Origin: Candidatus Gastranaerophilales bacterium
GTDB lineage: Bacteria > Cyanobacteriota > Vampirovibrionia > Gastranaerophilales > Gastranaerophilaceae
NCBI GenBank assembly: GCA_900552525.1
Contig: UNSK01000015.1
Location: forward strand, 1-41,732
DNA: 41,732 bases
Direction: 5' to 3'
The position numbers were made by a program, and so were the translations under genes. Positions 31,316 through 40,239 of the stretch are shown piece after piece. The notes under the pieces were generated by a model. That model made no database searches and was not told the DNA's origin. It saw nothing but the letters and a program-made list of their open reading frames with translations. The first letter of the stretch is position 1, and the number at the start of each line of letters is the position of its first letter.

Positions 31316-33313
31316 ATGAATACAAAAAGAATATATTTATCAGCTATTGCATTAATTGTAGCACTATCATCAATCCAGATTTCAGAAGCAAAAATGACTA
31401 AAGAGGCACATGCTCTTTATCAACAAGCTTGCAACTATGAATATAAAAGCGACTATTTATCAGCTATAAGCACAATTCAAAAAGCACTTGCAATTAATGG
31501 AGATGATGCAATGCTTTATACAAAAATTGCCGGTTTATATTCTGATGTTGGGCGCTATGAAGATGCTCTAGGTGCTTACAAAAAAGCAATTAAACTTCGC
31601 CCGAATGATGCTTTTATATATATAAGCATGGGAAATATTCTGCAAACAATGGGAGATTATGAGAACGCTTATAATTCTTTTATGCAGGCTCAACAGATTT
31701 ATCCTGAATACAAATATAATTACCTGAACCTTGCTAATATTGAGTATTTCCGAAAAAATTATAAAAACGCAATAGAAAATTATAATACTTTTCTAAGCGC
31801 TTATCCGGAACATCAAGAAGCTAGCGAAAATCTTGCCAATGTTTATTATGCTTCAAATGAACCGGAAAAAGCATGCGATATTTATGCAAACGTGTACAAA
31901 AAGTATCCAACAGCCTTCAAGGATTTTGCAAATTACGGCATGGCTTTATATGATACTAAACAGTTTCAAGCAGCATCTGAAATGTTAGAAAAAGCCATAG
32001 AAGATAATCCTGATGACGAAGCATTACTTGCAAAACTTGCTCTCTCATACCAAAACATGGATGAAAATGACAAGGCTCTCGAAACATTCCAAAAAGTTTT
32101 TGAACTAAATCCAAAATTAGTTGCTTTGAAGTTTGACTATGCAAACCTGCTTGGAAATATGGATAAAAATGAAGAAGCTATTGAGCAGTACAAGGAATAT
32201 TTGACAGCATTTCCAGATGATGCTGATGCTTACAGAAATCTCGGTTTAGTTTATAAAAAACTTGATAATAATGATTTAGCTTTATTCAATTTTGAAAAAT
32301 CATATTCTAAAGATTCCTCAAATGTCGAAACAAAAAAAGAATTAGCACTTTGCTATCATAAGAAACAGGATTATGTAAATGCCCTTAAGTACTATGATTT
32401 AGCATTAAAAACAGAACCTGATAATTATGAGCTTCTTGCCAACAAAGCTCTTACTCTTCATGCAATGAATAATTATGTTGCTTCAATAGAGATTTATAAA
32501 TCATTACTTGAGAAACAACCAAACGAACGCCTGCAGCAAAATCTAACCGCAGCATCTATTGCATATGGCTATGATTTACTAAACAAACAAGATTACGGAC
32601 AGGCAATTCTGTATTTTGAAGACGCAATTGATTTAAATGCTAATGAAGCATCTGCTTATTTTGGTTTTGCACAAGCAAATGAAAAAATGGGCTGCACTGA
32701 TATTGCATTAACTAATTATGAAAAAGCTGTGTCGCTAGCTCCCGGTAACAGAGAATTTAATATCGCTCTAAGAGATTTTAAAAATGCCCACAAGGATACT
32801 ACAGCTTCAACAGCAGCAGAGAAACCGAAACCACAGGTTAATGAACAAGCTGTAACCTATGACAGCCTAATTAAGCTGGGCGATGAAGCATACAAGCAGC
32901 AAAAATACACAGATGCAATCGATTACTATACAAAAGCTGTTGTATTTATTCCTCAGGATAAAGTTACGATGCTTAAAATTGCAAATATATACAAGCTCTT
33001 AGGAAATAATGCTAAAGCACTTAGTTTCTATGACAAAATTTTAACAATAGACGAAAATAGTGTTGACGCATATTTTAACAAAGGCCTTGTTCTTGCCAGC
33101 CAAAAAAATTACGACGAAAGTATTAAGTGTTTTGAAAAAGTAATTGTATTATCACCTGATTATCCTTATGCTTATTATTCTTTAGGGATGGCATACGAAC
33201 AAAAAGATGATTCTCAAAAAGCGCTCGAATACTATTATTTATATGCAGGCATTGAAAAAGACGAAAAAATGCTAAATGTAGTTAATCAAAAAATTAAACA
33301 ATTAGAAAAATGA
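31316..33313 (+). CDS. Large TPR-repeat secreted protein
   Basis: Secreted or periplasmic protein of 665 residues built almost entirely of tetratricopeptide repeats. A signal peptide (MNTKRIYLSAIALIVALSSIQISEA) is followed by about 11 TPRs up to residue ~490 (for example DVGRYEDALGAYKKAIKLRP and LDNNDLALFNFEKSYS), a short linker (TTASTAAEKPKPQ), and three to four more repeats near the end (QQKYTDAIDYYTKAVVFIP). TPR arrays act as protein-binding scaffolds; the partner is not known. Its stop codon overlaps the start of the next lipoprotein gene (ATGA), so both are made together. The perfect dyad sits just before its ribosome binding site. Confidence 0.88.
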   Translation: MNTKRIYLSAIALIVALSSIQISEAKMTKEAHALYQQACNYEYKSDYLSAISTIQKALAINGDDAMLYTKIAGLYSDVGRYEDALGAYKKAIKLRPNDAFIYISMGNILQTMGDYENAYNSFMQAQQIYPEYKYNYLNLANIEYFRKNYKNAIENYNTFLSAYPEHQEASENLANVYYASNEPEKACDIYANVYKKYPTAFKDFANYGMALYDTKQFQAASEMLEKAIEDNPDDEALLAKLALSYQNMDENDKALETFQKVFELNPKLVALKFDYANLLGNMDKNEEAIEQYKEYLTAFPDDADAYRNLGLVYKKLDNNDLALFNFEKSYSKDSSNVETKKELALCYHKKQDYVNALKYYDLALKTEPDNYELLANKALTLHAMNNYVASIEIYKSLLEKQPNERLQQNLTAASIAYGYDLLNKQDYGQAILYFEDAIDLNANEASAYFGFAQANEKMGCTDIALTNYEKAVSLAPGNREFNIALRDFKNAHKDTTASTAAEKPKPQVNEQAVTYDSLIKLGDEAYKQQKYTDAIDYYTKAVVFIPQDKVTMLKIANIYKLLGNNAKALSFYDKILTIDENSVDAYFNKGLVLASQKNYDESIKCFEKVIVLSPDYPYAYYSLGMAYEQKDDSQKALEYYYLYAGIEKDEKMLNVVNQKIKQLEK

Positions 33314-33717
33314 TAAAACTGCTTAAAATTTTTATACTGGTTATTGTTTCTTTTTGCCTGTGCTCATGCACATTTGAAAGGGGCTTAATTTTATTTAACC
33401 CCCAGCCTGTAACAAGAGAAAATGCTCTTCAGGATCAAAAAGTTTTTAATGAAGGCCAGCGCGTATATTATTTATTTATTGCCCCGAAAAAGATGAATAA
33501 CGAATTTATTCGAGTTCAAGTTTTTAAAATGACAGATAATGCACCGTGGGGAGGAAATGAAGTCGTAAGGACAAAAGATTACAGACTTATGCTGGATGAA
33601 AGATACTATCATACCAATTATTTTACACTTTATGAGAAAGGCAGATACGTCATGCAGGTATTCTCCCATGATGATTTTCAGCACCCTTTAGCACTAAATG
33701 ACTTTTATGTAAAATAA
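33310..33717 (+). CDS. Small lipoprotein, 135 residues
   Basis: Predicted lipoprotein: signal peptide MIKLLKIFILVIVSFCLCSC with lipobox LCSC, Cys20 lipidated. The mature part (GQRVYYLFIAPKKMNNEFIRVQVFKM; YYHTNYFTLYEKGRYVMQVFSHDDF) is beta-rich and looks like a compact immunoglobulin-like or similar sandwich fold; I do not recognise a family. It overlaps the TPR gene by 4 nt, so the two probably act together at the envelope. A terminator follows 21 nt after the stop. Confidence 0.8.
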   Translation: MIKLLKIFILVIVSFCLCSCTFERGLILFNPQPVTRENALQDQKVFNEGQRVYYLFIAPKKMNNEFIRVQVFKMTDNAPWGGNEVVRTKDYRLMLDERYYHTNYFTLYEKGRYVMQVFSHDDFQHPLALNDFYVK

Positions 33718-33738
33718 TACTGCTAAAATATATTAGCT

Positions 33739-33760
33739 GGGTGTCGAATAGACACCCTTT
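33739..33760 (+). terminator. Hairpin terminator after the lipoprotein
   Basis: GGGTGTC / GACACCC (7 bp, 5-nt GAATA loop), then TTT. The short T run suggests moderate strength; it overlaps the -35 of the next promoter. Confidence 0.7.
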
Positions 33761-33788
33761 GAAAAATAGTATACATATATGGTATAGA
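33759..33788 (+). promoter_or_regulatory. Promoter of the small HTH gene
   Basis: TTGAAA, 18-nt spacer, TATAGA with an extended TG (TGGTATAGA). It begins within the T run of the preceding terminator. The HTH gene start is 49 nt downstream of it. Confidence 0.5.
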
Positions 33789-33837
33789 AGATGCATCAAA
33801 GTTTACAAAGTAATTAAAAAAGGGAGTCTTTAGAAAA

Positions 33838-34014
33838 ATGAATCAGTTGACAGAGAGAGAAATTGAAATAATGAATCTAGTTACATCCGGTTTTGACAAT
33901 CAAGAGATATCAAAAAAGCTTTGTATATCACCAAGCATAACTAATGCATGTGTGTCCAATATTTATCATAAATTGGATTATAAAAATAGAGTTAACTCTG
34001 CTATAAACAAATAA
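33838..34014 (+). CDS. Stand-alone LuxR/GerE-type HTH protein, 58 residues
   Basis: A gene shorter than usual ORF cut-offs. Translation from the ATG gives MNQLTEREIEIMNLVTSGFD followed by NQEISKKLCISPSITNACVS and NIYHKLDYKNRVNSAINK. This is a complete LuxR-type HTH: LTERE opening, NQEIS helix, LCISPSIT turn and recognition helix, then the IYHKLDYKNR segment. It has no receiver or ligand domain, like the short spore regulator GerE of Bacillus (about 74 residues). It has its own promoter, an AGGGAG site and a strong terminator right after the stop, so it is a real single-gene unit. It may regulate nearby surface genes, but that is a guess. Confidence 0.85.
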   Translation: MNQLTEREIEIMNLVTSGFDNQEISKKLCISPSITNACVSNIYHKLDYKNRVNSAINK

Positions 34015-34022
34015 AAGTAGGC

Positions 34023-34060
34023 AAAAAGAAATCTGCTTTTTACAAAGCAGATTTCTTTTT
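34023..34060. terminator. Strong bidirectional terminator
   Basis: A perfect 17-bp stem (AAAAAGAAATCTGCTTT paired with its complement) with a TTAC loop. A-rich and T-rich flanks let it stop both the HTH transcript (+) and the S10/spc operon (-). Confidence 0.9.
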
Positions 34061-34168
34061 ATTTTGATTTTTGGCCAAACATTTGTCTGCCAATATACCT
34101 TTGCACTGCAAATAGATAATGACTAACAAGGCGCAGGAGTGTTACCCGCACAAACTCGTATACATTAA

Positions 34169-34375
34169 CTACCAGCTAGCTTTGGTTACGCCTGGCAAAA
34201 GACCCTGATGAGCCATTTTTCTTAAACAAATTCTGCAAAGACCGAAATCTCTGTGGTAACCATGAGGTCTTCCACATATGCTGCATCTGTTATGTAATCT
34301 AACTGTAGGATATTTACCTTTAGCAGCAAGTTCTTCACGTCTTTTTTCTTTGTTTATCATCGCTTTTTTAGCCAT
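34169..34375 (-). CDS. rpsN: Ribosomal protein S14, zinc type (uS14)
   Basis: 30S head protein. The 68-residue form has [20 protein letters not shown], that is CxxC...CxxC, which marks the short zinc-binding type rather than the ~100-residue zinc-free type. Start ATG has AAGGAG upstream. It is the last gene of the minus-strand S10/spc operon; rpsH, its usual downstream neighbour, is instead on the other strand 5.4 kb away. Past its stop are ~110 nt with a GTGCGGG/CCTGCGC hairpin and then the strong terminator. Confidence 0.97.
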   Translation of the reverse strand: MAKKAMINKEKRREELAAKGKYPTVRLHNRCSICGRPHGYHRDFGLCRICLRKMAHQGLLPGVTKASW

Positions 34376-34463
34376 GATTTTCTCCTTTATTACATCATTT
34401 AGTTTCTAACTATATCTTAGCACAATCGGGACATTAAAGTCCATCTGTACTTTGCCTCTGGGA

Positions 34464-35024
34464 CTAACCCTTTGCCACACCTTTGAAAGGCATACCTAAT
34501 AATCTTAACAATTCTCTTGCTTCATCGTCTGTATTAGCAGTTGTGATAATAGATACGTTCATACCTTTTACCAAATCAACTTCTTCATAAGTGATTTCAG
34601 GGAACAAAGATTGTTCTTTCAAACCAAGAGTATAATTGCCTCTGCCATCAAAACTCTTAGCAGAAATTCCTCTAAAGTCACGAATACGAGGAAGAACGAC
34701 ACAGATTAATTTTTGCAAGAAATCGTACATTCTTTCGCCTCTTAATGTAACCATTGCACCAACCGGCATACCTTCTCTCAATTTGTATGAAGCAATTGAT
34801 TTTTTAGCTTTTGTAACCATTGCTTTTTGACCGGCAATTTTTGTTAATTGTGCTTGAATTGCATCAGCAATTTTAGAGTTGTGAGAAGCTTCACCAACAC
34901 CCATGTTTAAAACGATTTTATGAAGCTTAGGAATCATCATATCGTTTTCATAACCGAATTTTTCTTTAAGTGCTGCTTTTACTTCTTCATTATATTTTGC
35001 TCTTAAGCTTTTTGTTCTAGTCAT
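34464..35024 (-). CDS. rplE: Ribosomal protein L5 (uL5)
   Basis: 50S central protuberance protein that binds 5S rRNA and contacts the P-site tRNA. The 186-residue protein shows [14 protein letters not shown], the loop [19 protein letters not shown] and the end [16 protein letters not shown]. The gap to rpsN (88 nt) contains competing pairings AGTCC/GGACT and GGAC/GTCC, and TAGTT/AACTA, that could act as an attenuator; this is only a fold by eye. Confidence 0.98.
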   Translation of the reverse strand: MTRTKSLRAKYNEEVKAALKEKFGYENDMMIPKLHKIVLNMGVGEASHNSKIADAIQAQLTKIAGQKAMVTKAKKSIASYKLREGMPVGAMVTLRGERMYDFLQKLICVVLPRIRDFRGISAKSFDGRGNYTLGLKEQSLFPEITYEEVDLVKGMNVSIITTANTDDEARELLRLLGMPFKGVAKG

Positions 35025-35117
35025 TTTTCTTTTCCTTTACTTTAAGACGGTATCAACACCAGAGAGGAATAAATAGATTTTGTCGAATTCTATTTATTGA
35101 CTTAATGCCCCGCTGTG
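35025..35117 (-). other. Intercistronic hairpin region rplX-rplE
   Basis: The 93-nt gap holds a perfect 10-bp stem AATAAATAGA / TCTATTTATT (35068-35098) with an 11-nt loop, enclosed by a near-complementary AACACCAG...CTGTGTT pair. Gaps this long are unusual between r-protein genes; could be a processing or regulatory site. Confidence 0.5.
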
Positions 35118-35456
35118 TTAAACGTCTAACTGTTCACCACATTTTTTGCATACGCGAACTTTTTTACCGTCCACTACTGCATGTTTAATTCTGGTAGGCT
35201 TTTCGCAGCTAGGGCATACAATCATTACGTTAGAAGAATCAATAGGAGCTTCCTTCTTGATTAATCCACCTTGAATGCCGTATGCAGGATTAGCTTTCGT
35301 AGCCTTGGTAATCATATTAATACCTTCTACAACAACCTGAGATTCAGATGGTATAGATTTCTTAATGTTACCAGTCTTTCCTTTATCTTTGCCTGCAGTG
35401 ATGATAACTTTATCACCGGTTTTTACATGCAAGCTTTTTTTATTACTATCTGTCAT
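35118..35456 (-). CDS. rplX: Ribosomal protein L24 (uL24)
   Basis: Assembly-initiating 50S protein, 112 residues, with the KOW motif (HVKTGDKVIITAGKDKGKTGNI) and VVEGINMITKATK. The C-terminal part carries CPSC and CKKC pairs, which suggests a zinc knuckle; many L24 proteins lack these. The ATG at 35456, after GGAG, is chosen: a longer frame reaches into the L14 stop region and would add 16 non-homologous residues. Confidence 0.96.
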   Translation of the reverse strand: MTDSNKKSLHVKTGDKVIITAGKDKGKTGNIKKSIPSESQVVVEGINMITKATKANPAYGIQGGLIKKEAPIDSSNVMIVCPSCEKPTRIKHAVVDGKKVRVCKKCGEQLDV

Positions 35457-35475
35457 TTTATTTATTCTCCGTTTA

Positions 35476-35844
35476 CTAGATAACTTCCGGTGCAAGAGAA
35501 ACAATCTTCATGAAGTTTTTGTCTCTCAATTCCCTTGCTACAGGTCCGAAAACACGAGTTCCGCGAGGGTTGCCGTCTTTGTTGATAATAACAGCTGCGT
35601 TTTCATCAAATCTGATAACTGAGCCGTCTGCACGTTTTATATCATGTTTTGTTCTAACGATAACTGCTTTTACAACTTCAGACTTTTTAACTGTCATATT
35701 CGGAGTTGCATCCTTTACTGTTGCAACAACAACATCACCAACAGCTGCAAATTTTTTATTTGAGCTTCCCATTACACGGATAACTAATAATTCTTTAGCA
35801 CCTGTATTATCTGCTACTACTAGTCTTGTTTCTTGTTGTATCAT
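35476..35844 (-). CDS. rplN: Ribosomal protein L14 (uL14)
   Basis: 50S protein at the subunit interface, 122 residues. Identified by [62 protein letters not shown] and the C-terminal [11 protein letters not shown]. Order S17-L14-L24 is canonical. The 78-nt gap to rpsQ contains only a weak ACCC/GGGT hairpin. Confidence 0.98.
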   Translation of the reverse strand: MIQQETRLVVADNTGAKELLVIRVMGSSNKKFAAVGDVVVATVKDATPNMTVKKSEVVKAVIVRTKHDIKRADGSVIRFDENAAVIINKDGNPRGTRVFGPVARELRDKNFMKIVSLAPEVI

Positions 35845-35922
35845 TTTTCCGTTTCCTTTTCTTTCCCTGAGCGTCCATGAACTATGCGTTTAATTCACCC
35901 GAACAGGGGTTTTAATTACTAA

Positions 35923-36168
35923 CTACTTAGCTTTTTCTACGATAGATTCTACAACCCATCTCTTGCTTCCTGAAATTGGTTTTGATTCGATAATTCTTAC
36001 TGTATCGCCAATACCGCATTCATTCTTTTCATCATGAGCTTTGTAGTTTTTGTTTGATTCAATAATCTTTTTATATTTTGGGTGTGGGTTGTATGACGCA
36101 ACTTTTACGACTACTGTCTTATCCATTTTGTCACTTATAACTACACCTTGTTTTTCTTTTTTAGGCAT
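35923..36168 (-). CDS. rpsQ: Ribosomal protein S17 (uS17)
   Basis: Primary 16S rRNA-binding protein with an OB fold, 81 residues: QGVVISDKMDKTVVVKV, PHPKYKKIIE and the C-terminal DTVRIIESKPISGSKRWVVESI. Its start overlaps the rpmC stop by 8 nt, so translation is coupled. Confidence 0.98.
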   Translation of the reverse strand: MPKKEKQGVVISDKMDKTVVVKVASYNPHPKYKKIIESNKNYKAHDEKNECGIGDTVRIIESKPISGSKRWVVESIVEKAK

Positions 36169-36358
36169 TTGACACCTCTTTTTCCTTAATTACAGTTTTT
36201 GCTTGAGCTACTAAACGTTTTGTTTTAGAAATCTCTGCAGTATTTTCTAATTTATGCATTGATTTTTGAATTCTAAAATCAAGTAGTTGTTTTTTAGATT
36301 CTTCAACAAATTGCTTTAACTCATCAACTGTTTTTTCACGCATTTCACTTAATTTCAT
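36161..36358 (-). CDS. rpmC: Ribosomal protein L29 (uL29)
   Basis: Small two-helix 50S protein near the exit tunnel, 65 residues: LSEMREKTVDELKQFVEESKKQLLDFRIQ and the RLVAQAKTVIKEKE helix. It is preceded by rplP (28-nt gap) and overlaps rpsQ. Confidence 0.96.
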   Translation of the reverse strand: MKLSEMREKTVDELKQFVEESKKQLLDFRIQKSMHKLENTAEISKTKRLVAQAKTVIKEKEVSNA

Positions 36359-36386
36359 TGTTATTATTCCTTAATTTTTATACAAA

Positions 36387-36800
36387 TTATACAGATTCTC
36401 TTTCAATAACTTTAACCTTGATAGGCAATTTTTGTGCTGCTAACTCTAATGCGTTAATAGCAACTGCTCTATCAAAATAATCAAGTTCAAACAAGATTCT
36501 GTTTGGTTTTACAACTGATACCCAGTATTCAACGTTACCTTTACCTGAACCCATACGAGTTTCTGCAGGTTTTGCAGTAATCGGTTTATCCGGGAATATT
36601 TTAATCCAAACGTTACCGCCACGTTTGATTTCACGGGTCATAGCACGTCTTGCAGCCTCTATCTGACGGCTGGTAATCCAACCTGGTTCTAGAGCTTTAA
36701 GAGCGTAACGACCAAATTCAAACTCAGTACCTCTTGTTTCGGTACCTTTCATTCTACCTTTCATCATCTTGCGGTATTTTGTCTTTTTTGGCATTAACAT
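36387..36800 (-). CDS. rplP: Ribosomal protein L16 (uL16)
   Basis: 50S protein that helps position tRNAs at the A and P sites. 137 residues: [16 protein letters not shown], the [16 protein letters not shown] helix, and [17 protein letters not shown]. The ATG at 36800 has a GGAG site 9 nt upstream; the ATG six bases further in would give the usual MPKKTK start. Both are possible. Confidence 0.97.
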   Translation of the reverse strand: MLMPKKTKYRKMMKGRMKGTETRGTEFEFGRYALKALEPGWITSRQIEAARRAMTREIKRGGNVWIKIFPDKPITAKPAETRMGSGKGNVEYWVSVVKPNRILFELDYFDRAVAINALELAAQKLPIKVKVIERESV

Positions 36801-36822
36801 TATATTGTTCTCCTGTTATTTT

Positions 36823-37554
36823 CTATTTTGTTTCTACAGGTCTGCGTTTTCCGCGTCTTCCACTAAAACGTTCACCTGATGAATTTTTTGAGTCTTTTGA
36901 TTTAATGTTCATGTCTGCTTTTTCACCAGGCATTAAATTGCCTTTGAAAATCCAAACTTTAACACCAATCTTACCCATGATTGTGTCTGCTTCTGTGAAA
37001 CCATAGTCTACATCAGCTCTGAGAGTTTGAAGAGGAATTCTTCCTTCTTTTGCCCATTCGCTTCTAGCGATTTCTGCACCGCCTAAACGACCTGATACCA
37101 TAATTTTGATACCTTGAGCGCCGGCTCTCATTGTTCTCTGCATTGCTTGTTTCATTGCACGTCTGAATGCAATACGTTTTTCAAGCTGTTGTGCTACAGA
37201 TTCAGCTACCAATAAAGCATCAACATCAATTCTTGCAACTTCTACCACATTGATGATTACCGGTTTACCTAAATATTTTGAAACTTCTGCTTTAAGTTCT
37301 TCAATACCTTGACCGCCTCTGCCTACTACGATACCAGGTTTTGCTGTTACAACTGTTATTGTAGTATTTTGAGATTTTCTATCGATTAAGATATTTGCAA
37401 CACCTGCTGCATATAGTTTCTTCTTGATAAATTTTCTAATTTTAGCATCTTCTGCTACGAATTCAGCATAATCTTTAATCTTAGCAAACCATGTGCTTGA
37501 CCAAGGTCTGATTATACCTACTCTAAATCCGGTTGGATGTGTTTTTTGTCCCAT
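36823..37554 (-). CDS. rpsC: Ribosomal protein S3 (uS3)
   Basis: 30S head protein lining the mRNA entry tunnel. 243 residues: [16 protein letters not shown], a KH domain with [18 protein letters not shown], and the C-terminal domain [23 protein letters not shown] and [25 protein letters not shown] basic Ser-Lys-rich tail is typical. Confidence 0.98.
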   Translation of the reverse strand: MGQKTHPTGFRVGIIRPWSSTWFAKIKDYAEFVAEDAKIRKFIKKKLYAAGVANILIDRKSQNTTITVVTAKPGIVVGRGGQGIEELKAEVSKYLGKPVIINVVEVARIDVDALLVAESVAQQLEKRIAFRRAMKQAMQRTMRAGAQGIKIMVSGRLGGAEIARSEWAKEGRIPLQTLRADVDYGFTEADTIMGKIGVKVWIFKGNLMPGEKADMNIKSKDSKNSSGERFSGRRGKRRPVETK

Positions 37555-37567
37555 TTCCTTATTTCCT

Positions 37568-37906
37568 CTATTTTACTGCGTCACTAACTTTAATTGTGAG
37601 GTGAGATGTACGTTTGAGTCTTCTGTATATACGACCTTGTGCTCTTGGTTTACCTCTTTTGTACGTTACACTCTCGTCCGCAAAAATTTCAGAAACTTTG
37701 AGGGCGTCAGATTTCACACCGGCTTGTTCAAAAGCGTTTGCAGCTGCTGCTTTTAAGTTCTTTTCAACTACTCTGGCTGCAAAATACGGCATAAAACGTA
37801 ACATATCAAGAGCGTCATTAACAGCTTTTCCTCTTACTTCGTTGATTACTCTGCGAAGTTTTCTTGCTGTCATTTTTATGTTTGTTTGTCTTGCTTTAGC
37901 TTCCAT
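37568..37906 (-). CDS. rplV: Ribosomal protein L22 (uL22)
   Basis: 50S protein whose hairpin lines the exit tunnel. 112 residues: [43 protein letters not shown] and the tunnel hairpin [23 protein letters not shown]. It begins 55 nt after the rpsS stop, on an AT-rich spacer. Confidence 0.98.
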   Translation of the reverse strand: MEAKARQTNIKMTARKLRRVINEVRGKAVNDALDMLRFMPYFAARVVEKNLKAAAANAFEQAGVKSDALKVSEIFADESVTYKRGKPRAQGRIYRRLKRTSHLTIKVSDAVK

Positions 37907-37961
37907 TTTTATTTTCCTTATATTCTTTTTAATTAATTCTTAATCAAAAATTTCGTACAGA

Positions 37962-38243
37962 CTATTTACGTTTTGCTGTCTTATCAGAACCTGCGTGCCC
38001 TCTGTACATTCTTGTAGGCGCAAATTCACCCAATTTGTGTCCAATCATTTGCTCTGTTACGTATACTGGAACGTGGGTTTTACCGTTGTGTACGGCAATT
38101 GTGTGTCCCAACATATCAGGAATAATCATGGATGCTCTTGACCAAGTTTTTACAACTTTGTGTTCAGAATTTTCATTCATCTTGTTGATTTTCTTTTGAA
38201 GAGCTTCTTCTACATATGGGCCCTTTTTTAATGAACGTGCCAT
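37962..38243 (-). CDS. rpsS: Ribosomal protein S19 (uS19)
   Basis: 30S head protein, 93 residues: [63 protein letters not shown] pattern and a [11 protein letters not shown] tail. AAGGAG precedes the ATG. A 93-nt gap with a long hairpin separates it from rplB. Confidence 0.98.
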   Translation of the reverse strand: MARSLKKGPYVEEALQKKINKMNENSEHKVVKTWSRASMIIPDMLGHTIAVHNGKTHVPVYVTEQMIGHKLGEFAPTRMYRGHAGSDKTAKRK

Positions 38244-38292
38244 TAATTTCTCCTTTTATATATTTGTATTAATGTTCATAAAAATATTTTTT

Positions 38293-38331
38293 GCGGGGTA
38301 GGGGTAAATATTTTATATTTACCCTACACGC
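38293..38331 (-). other. Long hairpin between rplB and rpsS
   Basis: GTAGGGGTAAATAT pairs with ATATTTACCCTAC (one bulged G, TTT loop), extended by GCG/CGC; about 16 pairs. It sits 6 nt past the rplB stop. On the minus strand an AT-rich AAAAAATATTTTT follows, so partial termination or RNase processing is possible. Confidence 0.6.
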
Positions 38332-38336
38332 TTAAT

Positions 38337-39164
38337 TTATTTTTTTCTACGTCTTACGATTAGTTTATCAGACGCTTTATTTTTCTTTCTTGTCTTATAG
38401 CCAAGAGCAGGTTTACCCCAAGGTGTTTTAGGATGTCCGCCTGGACCTGTTTTACCTTCACCACCACCGTGAGGGTGATCACAAGGGTTCATTGTTACAC
38501 CACGTACTGTTGGTCTAACACCCATATATCTCTTTCTTCCGGCTTTACCAATTGATAAGTTTTTGAATTCAGCATTACCAAGAGTACCAACTGTTGCCAT
38601 ACATTCTTTTCTTACCATTCTCATTTCGCCAGAAGGAAGCTTGATTGTTACATAGTTGCCTTCTTTAGCCATAACCTGTGCAAAGTTACCTGCTGAACGA
38701 ACCATTTTTCCGCCTCTGCCTGGTTCAAGTTCAATATTATGAACAATTGTACCAAGAGGGATTAATTCTAACGGTAAAGCATTACCTGTCTGAATTGCTG
38801 CTTCTGGTCCGCTTACGATTACATCACCTACGTTCAAACCTTCTGGAGTAAGGATGTATCTTTTTTCACCATCAGCATAGAAAACTAATGAAATTCTTAC
38901 GTTTCTGTTTGGATCGTATTCAATAGTTTTTACTGTGGCTGGAACACCGAATTTTTCTCTTTTGAAGTCTATTATACGGTAAGCTTGTTTTACACCGCCA
39001 CCTTTATGACGACAAGTTATTCTACCGGTATTGTTTCTGCCGGCAGTCTTGTTTAATTTCTTCAATAAAGATTTTTCAGGAGTTGATGTAGTGATTTCTT
39101 GATAATCACTCTTTGTCATACCTCTTTGTCCCGGAGATGTCGGATTAATTTTACGAATTGCCAT
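38337..39164 (-). CDS. rplB: Ribosomal protein L2 (uL2)
   Basis: 50S protein near the peptidyl-transferase centre. 275 residues: [23 protein letters not shown] pattern, [21 protein letters not shown], and [21 protein letters not shown] with the conserved His of the HPHGGG loop. Order rplW-rplB-rpsS is canonical. Confidence 0.98.
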   Translation of the reverse strand: MAIRKINPTSPGQRGMTKSDYQEITTSTPEKSLLKKLNKTAGRNNTGRITCRHKGGGVKQAYRIIDFKREKFGVPATVKTIEYDPNRNVRISLVFYADGEKRYILTPEGLNVGDVIVSGPEAAIQTGNALPLELIPLGTIVHNIELEPGRGGKMVRSAGNFAQVMAKEGNYVTIKLPSGEMRMVRKECMATVGTLGNAEFKNLSIGKAGRKRYMGVRPTVRGVTMNPCDHPHGGGEGKTGPGGHPKTPWGKPALGYKTRKKNKASDKLIVRRRKK

Positions 39165-39191
39165 TTTTATTTTCTCCTATTATTATCTTTT

Positions 39192-39500
39192 TTAAATAGC
39201 TGTTAATTCTTCGATTGGATCGCCTTCAACAGTAACAATTGCTTTCTTTGAAGAATCTGTTCTGCCAAATTTTAAACCCATTCTTTTTTCATGTGACGGC
39301 ATATAAACTGTTTGAACTTTTTTAACTTTTCTGCCAGGGAAAGCAAGTTCTACAGCCTGAGCAATTTCAACTTTTGTTGCATCTTTTTGAACTTCAAAAG
39401 TATATTTACCTAAAGCTGTTGCCATCATTGATTTTTCAGTTATAATCGGTCTTTTGATTACATCGTATAACTTTTCGATATTTCTTCTTTCTTTACTCAT
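39192..39500 (-). CDS. rplW: Ribosomal protein L23 (uL23)
   Basis: 50S protein at the tunnel exit, docking site for SRP and trigger factor. 102 residues: VIKRPIITEKSMMATALGKYTFEV, AQAVELAFPGRKVKKVQTVYMP. Its ATG shares one base with the rplD stop (TAATG), coupling the two. Confidence 0.97.
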   Translation of the reverse strand: MSKERRNIEKLYDVIKRPIITEKSMMATALGKYTFEVQKDATKVEIAQAVELAFPGRKVKKVQTVYMPSHEKRMGLKFGRTDSSKKAIVTVEGDPIEELTAI

Positions 39501-40126
39501 TATTGCAACCTTTCTGTAACATCATTTACAGCTTTTTCTGTCATTACAACGAAATCAGCTTCAAGTAAGTCCTTAACATTTAAGTTTGAAGGTAATAAAA
39601 GTTTTACTGAAGGAATATTACCTGCTGCTAAACTTAAATATTTATTTTCTTCTGCTGTTGTATCAGCAATAACAAGAATCTTGCCAGCAAGATTTAATGA
39701 TTTGATGATACCAGCCATCAATTTTGTTTTTGGTTCAGTAATAGCTGAGAAGTCTTTTACTACTACTAATTGTTCTTCTCTAGCAGAAAGAGCTGATTTA
39801 AGAGCTAACTTTCTAGCTTTTTGAGGCATATTGATTTCAAAACTTCTAGGTTTTGGTCCAAAGATAACACCACCGCCTGCGAATAGAGGTGATCTTAAAG
39901 AACCTGCTCTAGCACGTCCTGTACCTTTTTGTTTCCAAGGTTTCTTTCCGCCGCCAGAAACTTCTGCTCTTGTTTTAGCACAAGCAGAACCTTGTCTTGC
40001 ATTGTTTAATTGTCTTCTTAGTGCAAGGTGCATTACATGCAAGTTTGGTTCAACACCGAAAACTGCTTCGTTTAAAGTGATTTCACCTAACTTTTCACCA
40101 TTTGTATTTAATAATTGTTTTGACAT
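39500..40126 (-). CDS. rplD: Ribosomal protein L4 (uL4)
   Basis: 50S assembly protein; in E. coli it also represses the S10 operon. 208 residues: LHVMHLALRRQLNNARQGSA, the tunnel loop KKPWKQKGTGRARAGSLRSP, FGPKPRSFEINMPQKARKLAL. The usual length. The 113-nt gap before it is structured (see next entry), a plausible place for L4 autoregulation here. Confidence 0.97.
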   Translation of the reverse strand: MSKQLLNTNGEKLGEITLNEAVFGVEPNLHVMHLALRRQLNNARQGSACAKTRAEVSGGGKKPWKQKGTGRARAGSLRSPLFAGGGVIFGPKPRSFEINMPQKARKLALKSALSAREEQLVVVKDFSAITEPKTKLMAGIIKSLNLAGKILVIADTTAEENKYLSLAAGNIPSVKLLLPSNLNVKDLLEADFVVMTEKAVNDVTERLQ

Positions 40127-40239
40127 TGTTTTTTCCCTTTATTATTAATTGTCCGTTTAAACTGCTTACCGCTTGCTAATGCTTTATATGGCAAGACCAG
40201 CCGGATGTTTTTTAGACTTATCCTTGTCTTTCCTTTTTG
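40127..40239 (-). other. Structured gap rplC-rplD
   Basis: On the minus strand CTTGC/GCAAG (40172-40195) lies inside an enclosing TCCG/CGGA pair (40152-40205). It could be a regulatory leader for rplD; there is no ORF. Confidence 0.45.

Noticed and set aside
35510..35893. Open frame of 127 codons opposite rplN
   Set aside because: Shadow of a highly conserved ribosomal gene; no ribosome site and no recognisable protein.
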